This document shows positions 6,718 through 9,713 of a stretch of DNA of 9,713 nucleotides, piece after piece. A model generated the notes under the pieces. It worked only from the letters and a program-made list of their open reading frames with translations, made no database searches and had not been told where the DNA came from. Both the position numbers and the translations under genes were made by a program. The stretch is from Deltaproteobacteria bacterium. GTDB lineage: Bacteria; Desulfobacterota; Dissulfuribacteria; Dissulfuribacterales; S140-46. Location: assembly GCA_015491585.1 (NCBI GenBank), contig WFVQ01000217.1:1-9713 (forward strand). The letters run 5' to 3'. Within the stretch, counting starts at the first letter, position 1. Each line of letters begins with the position of its first letter.

Positions 6718-8835
6718 TTACAAATGACCGGGCAGAAGACCACGAAGGGGCCGGGACTGGATAGCGGTTATGGCCACGGTATTGATTACATCGGCAACTG
6801 TGCACCCCCTACTAAGATCATTGACAGGCCGCTTCAACCCTTGAAGTATAGGGCCTATGGCTATGGCACCTGTGGCTCGCTGCACCGCCTTGTAGGTATT
6901 ATTACCGGTGTTGAGATCTGGGAATATAAAGACCGTGGCCATGCCAGCCACGTCGCTGCCAGGCATCTTCACTCGAGCCACCTCTGGATCTATAGCAGCG
7001 TCATATTGTATCGGGCCCTCCACAGCCAAGCCGGGCATACGCTCACGCACCAAATCAGTAGCATGCCTCACCTTCTCAACATCTTTTCCGCCTCCTGAGC
7101 TACCAGTAGAATAAGAGAGCATGGCAACCCTGGGCTCGATCCCAAAAAGCAGGGCGGTCTCTGCAGAGGCAAGAGCAATATCTGCAAGCTGTTCTGACGT
7201 CGGGTCTGGATTGATGGCGCAATCACCGTAGACCAAGACTCTAGTGTCCATACACATAAAGAAGACACTAGAAACTATAGAATATCCCGGCCTGGTTTTT
7301 ATGATTTGAAGGGCGGGGCGTATGGTGTCGGCGGTAGTATGTGCAGCACCTGATACCATGCCGTCCGCCTTGCCCAGATGGACCATCATGGTGGCGAAAT
7401 AAGTACTGTCCAACAGTATTTCCCTGGCCGAATCCAGTGTCACGCCCTTATGGCCGCGCAAAGAGGCGAGCTCATGCGCAAACTCATCACGCCACGCAGA
7501 AACAGCAGGATCGACTACCCTCGCAGCAGAGAGATCTATGCCGAGGGCGGCTGTATCGGCCTCTACGCGGGCAGGATCACCAAGAAGGGTTATATCAACT
7601 ATTCCTCGCCTCAACAGTAGCTCCGCGGCTCTCAGTATCCGCTCATCTTCCGATTCCGGAAGCACTATATGACTGTGTTGATCACGCGCCCTTTCAAAGA
7701 GCGTAAATTGGAACATGGCCGGAGTCATCACCGACGGCCTGCCGAGTGTGGCACGCTCGATGAGAATATCTGTATCTACATTCTCTTCAAAAATACCGAG
7801 AACAAGGGCCGCCTTCCTTTCATCTCCAGGAGCGATTACGGCGGGCACTTCATCCACGGACCGCGATGCCGTATATGTATCACTCTCCAAACTGATAATG
7901 GGCACAGGGATGGAACGCCCTTCAAACAAGCCCATGACATTTGGGCCAGGCACGAATCCACCTGTAAGCAGTATGCCGGCTATATTGGGATAACGAGGCG
8001 AGAACAGACTAGAAATCGAGGCAAGTATGATATCAGAACGGTCACCAGCAGCGATGATAAGATCTCCCTCCTCTACATAATCAAGAAAGTGCTCCACAGT
8101 CATCGCTGCAATCTTGCACTGACTAACCACCTTTGAAAGGTCTTCTTCGCGGCCAATGACCAGAGAAGCTCCTGTATGATCTGCTATCTCACCAACCGTA
8201 GGATGGTCTAGCTCATCCACTTCTGGCAGGTAAAAGACGGGAAGGTCTTCGGGGCCACTATAAGGTTTTGGGGCATTGACGAGATGCCCGTGAACTTCAG
8301 GTGCCAACCTGTTAATGAAGAGGGCAAAGTGGAGACAACCCGCCTCATCTACAGCACTATTAGCTATACTGACAGCCTCTTCCACCTCGGAGACAAGTAA
8401 ATCTTGCCCATTCATAACACTGATGAATGGGGCACCGATATTCTTGGCTATTTCTATATTCACGCTCATGTCGAAAGCGGCCAGGAATCCGTAACTGTTC
8501 AGGCCCTCAAAAAGAATAAAGTCGAACCGTTCCTCCAGCTTTTTGACACGCTCAATGATGCCGGATATGACCTCACCGAATCTCCCTTCTGCATCCTGGG
8601 CCTTTACTTCGTCGGCGGTAAATGCAAAACAGTCGTCGTAAGACAACGACGGTGTATAGCGGCTTCGTATCAACTCTATATGAGGATCTCTGCTCCCTCC
8701 TGGTGGATCTATTATGGGCCTGAAGAAGGCTATCTTGCCTATCCGTCTCGTCAGTAGCTCCATTAGGCCCATTGTAACCACCAGCTTCCCAGCGCCAGGA
8801 GTCATCGATGCGATATAAAGCCTGTCAAGGCCCAT
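6718..8835 (-). CDS. pta: Phosphate acetyltransferase, long form with BioD-like and DRTGG domains
   Basis: Predicted to convert acetyl-CoA plus phosphate to acetyl phosphate plus CoA, feeding acetate kinase. The protein is 705 residues, typical of long Pta enzymes. Residues 1 to about 210 form a dethiobiotin-synthetase-like P-loop NTPase domain. Its nucleotide loop, TPGAGKL at 12-18, lacks the Ser/Thr after Lys and looks degenerate. A DRTGG domain follows at about 212-330 (GDRSDII at 264-270). The catalytic PTA_PTB domain spans about 372-695, with VLPESEDERILRA at 391-403, LGKADGMVSGAAHTTADTIRP at 487-507 (read as family-conserved), SYSTGSSGGGKD at 574-585, GPIQYDAA at 607-614, and FPDLNTGNNTYK at 638-649. 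The ATG at 8835 has GAGG six bases upstream. It sits between eda and ackA on the same strand, the classical pta-ackA pairing. The N-terminal domain is known to be regulatory in other long Pta proteins; here that is inference. Confidence 0.97.
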   Translation of the reverse strand: MGLDRLYIASMTPGAGKLVVTMGLMELLTRRIGKIAFFRPIIDPPGGSRDPHIELIRSRYTPSLSYDDCFAFTADEVKAQDAEGRFGEVISGIIERVKKLEERFDFILFEGLNSYGFLAAFDMSVNIEIAKNIGAPFISVMNGQDLLVSEVEEAVSIANSAVDEAGCLHFALFINRLAPEVHGHLVNAPKPYSGPEDLPVFYLPEVDELDHPTVGEIADHTGASLVIGREEDLSKVVSQCKIAAMTVEHFLDYVEEGDLIIAAGDRSDIILASISSLFSPRYPNIAGILLTGGFVPGPNVMGLFEGRSIPVPIISLESDTYTASRSVDEVPAVIAPGDERKAALVLGIFEENVDTDILIERATLGRPSVMTPAMFQFTLFERARDQHSHIVLPESEDERILRAAELLLRRGIVDITLLGDPARVEADTAALGIDLSAARVVDPAVSAWRDEFAHELASLRGHKGVTLDSAREILLDSTYFATMMVHLGKADGMVSGAAHTTADTIRPALQIIKTRPGYSIVSSVFFMCMDTRVLVYGDCAINPDPTSEQLADIALASAETALLFGIEPRVAMLSYSTGSSGGGKDVEKVRHATDLVRERMPGLAVEGPIQYDAAIDPEVARVKMPGSDVAGMATVFIFPDLNTGNNTYKAVQRATGAIAIGPILQGLKRPVNDLSRGCTVADVINTVAITAIQSRPLRGLLPGHL

Positions 8836-8844
8836 GATTCACCT

Positions 8845-8879
8845 CATGGCATCCGGCTGAACATTGCTCAATAGCCATG
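8845..8879 (-). repeat. Hairpin-forming spacer between eda and pta
   Basis: Nearly the whole spacer is self-complementary. On the plus strand, CATGGC at 8845-8850 is the reverse complement of GCCATG at 8874-8879. A competing fold on the minus strand pairs GGC (8876-8874) and TGAGC (8870-8866) with GTTCAGCC (8862-8855), around an AAT loop and with a 3-base bulge. The distal arm ends right against the GAGG Shine-Dalgarno of pta at 8845-8842, so alternative folds could change access to it. No T-tract follows, so a terminator is unlikely. Confidence 0.35.
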
Positions 8880-9713
8880 CTATGGCCCCCACAGCTTTGA
8901 ATCGCGGGCTGCCTGCAATGCATCTGACGCCAACACTGAAATGGAGTCCCAATGGCCTTTCCGGATCAACTCTATAGGCGCCACCCATGCACCACCTACG
9001 CATATAACATTGGCCAGCGCAAGATATTCAAGAAAGTTGGATTCACCGATACCTCCAGTAGGACAAAAACGCACCCTTGGAAACGGCCCGGCAATAGAAC
9101 GCAGCATATCCACGCCTCCTGCCGCCTCTGCTGGAAAGAACTTGAACACTTCGAACCCCATTTCGAGGGCACACATAAGCTCCGATACCGTCGATATACC
9201 TGGAATCAAAGGAATGTTGCCATCTTGCCCCACCTCTAGCAGCTCCTGCGTCATGCCGGGACTAATAGCGAATGAGGCGCCGGCCTCGGCCACCGCCATC
9301 AAATCTTTACTGTTCAAAACCGTCCCTGCTCCAACCAATATTTCAGGCACCTCCCTGTTTATCAGAGAAATCGCCTCTAAGGCCGCCTCGCTCCTGAGAG
9401 TCACCTCTATCACTTTTATCCCCCCCCTGAGCAGGGCTCGGGCAAGGGGAACGGCATCATTCAACTCCTCGATGACGACAACTGGAATCACGGGACTGCG
9501 TTCTAAGACTTTGAAAGGTTCGATACCTATACCATTCATACTCCCATACGCACTTCCGCTGCCTATTTCAGCCACAACAGGCCTGCATACACCCTCTCTT
9601 TCGCCGCAAAAGATGGCCGATGCACCCTGATCTGCGCTTGAGAGATTCATCCTCAACGGGGCGAATATCTCACGGCCCCACAATGAACGTGCCTCTCGGA
9701 GGTCTGGATTTGC
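8880..9713 (-). CDS. eda: KDPG aldolase, apparently fused to the C-terminus of 6-phosphogluconate dehydratase (5' end outside window)
   Basis: The frame is open from the right edge (9713) to the TAG at 8882-8880, giving 277 visible residues. Residues about 60-272 are a complete 2-keto-3-deoxy-6-phosphogluconate aldolase, which cleaves KDPG to pyruvate and glyceraldehyde-3-phosphate. Landmarks are SPVIPVVVI at 73-81, VIEVTLR with the catalytic Glu103, VGAGTVL at 127-133, SPGMT at 151-155, PLIPGISTVSE at 168-178, KFFPAEA with the Schiff-base Lys191, FCPTGGI at 216-222, and CVGGAW at 238-243. Residues 12-35 (GREIF, LR, LSSADQGASAIF) resemble the Edd C-terminus rather than any aldolase. About 24 residues link the two with no stop. 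A separate eda start is poorly supported: the ATG at 9539 has GGGAG only one base away, and a GTG at 9575 has only AGG six bases upstream. Either this is a bifunctional Edd-Eda protein, or a stop has been lost. It precedes pta by 44 bases. Confidence 0.93.
   Translation of the reverse strand, partial: ANPDLREARSLWGREIFAPLRMNLSSADQGASAIFCGEREGVCRPVVAEIGSGSAYGSMNGIGIEPFKVLERSPVIPVVVIEELNDAVPLARALLRGGIKVIEVTLRSEAALEAISLINREVPEILVGAGTVLNSKDLMAVAEAGASFAISPGMTQELLEVGQDGNIPLIPGISTVSELMCALEMGFEVFKFFPAEAAGGVDMLRSIAGPFPRVRFCPTGGIGESNFLEYLALANVICVGGAWVAPIELIRKGHWDSISVLASDALQAARDSKLWGP

Noticed and set aside
8941..9630. A 229-codon open frame on the plus strand, antisense to KDPG aldolase
   Set aside because: It mirrors the conserved aldolase codons, the translation is Ser/Thr/Pro-rich without a domain, and the opposite strand encodes intact catalytic motifs.
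1..9713. Mobile elements, CRISPR arrays, tRNA or rRNA genes, and phage genes
   Set aside because: No transposase or integrase motifs, no regularly spaced repeats and no structural RNA signatures were seen. Essentially all the sequence is accounted for by six coding regions.

Overview
The window shows a bacterial central-carbon gene cluster of moderate GC content (about 37 to 67% in the individual 60-base lines I counted). It contains no rRNA, tRNA, CRISPR array or recognisable mobile element. Five genes lie head to tail on the minus strand, so transcription runs from right to left, and one unrelated gene on the plus strand meets them tail to tail at the left edge. The family types would suit an anaerobic or facultative Gram-negative bacterium, perhaps of the Desulfobacterota (former Deltaproteobacteria). 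They include a long phosphotransacetylase with a BioD-like N-terminus, Entner-Doudoroff enzymes, a GT35 glycogen phosphorylase and a CBS-HEPN-type protein. That placement is inference and weakly supported.

Layout. At 2-1297 (+) is the 3' part of a protein with a RelA/SpoT-like HD alarmone-hydrolase domain, a CBS-like middle and a C-terminal HEPN-like domain; its true start lies left of the window. At 1298-3835 (-) is glycogen phosphorylase, whose stop codon directly abuts the stop of the plus-strand gene. At 3836-3982 is a 147-base spacer with a possible tiny leader ORF and a weak -10-like element. At 3983-5422 (-) is pyruvate kinase, overlapping by 7 bases the end of acetate kinase at 5416-6621 (-, GTG start). 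At 6622-6717 is a 96-base spacer with a nested inverted repeat. At 6718-8835 (-) is phosphate acetyltransferase. At 8836-8879 is a 44-base spacer that can fold into a hairpin. At 8880-9713 (-) is KDPG aldolase, whose reading frame continues without a stop into what looks like the C-terminus of 6-phosphogluconate dehydratase and runs off the right edge.

How the genes fit together. Glycogen phosphorylase releases glucose-1-phosphate. The Edd and Eda activities convert 6-phosphogluconate to pyruvate and glyceraldehyde-3-phosphate. Pyruvate kinase makes ATP from PEP. Pta and AckA turn acetyl-CoA into acetate with a further ATP. Read together, the cluster looks like a glycogen-to-acetate energy operon using the Entner-Doudoroff route. 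The steps joining these enzymes (phosphoglucomutase, glucose-6-phosphate dehydrogenase, lactonase, pyruvate oxidation) are not in the window.

The two observations most worth a second look are the apparent Edd-Eda fusion at the right edge and the HD-CBS-HEPN architecture at the left edge. No wholly new system is demonstrated by the sequence alone.
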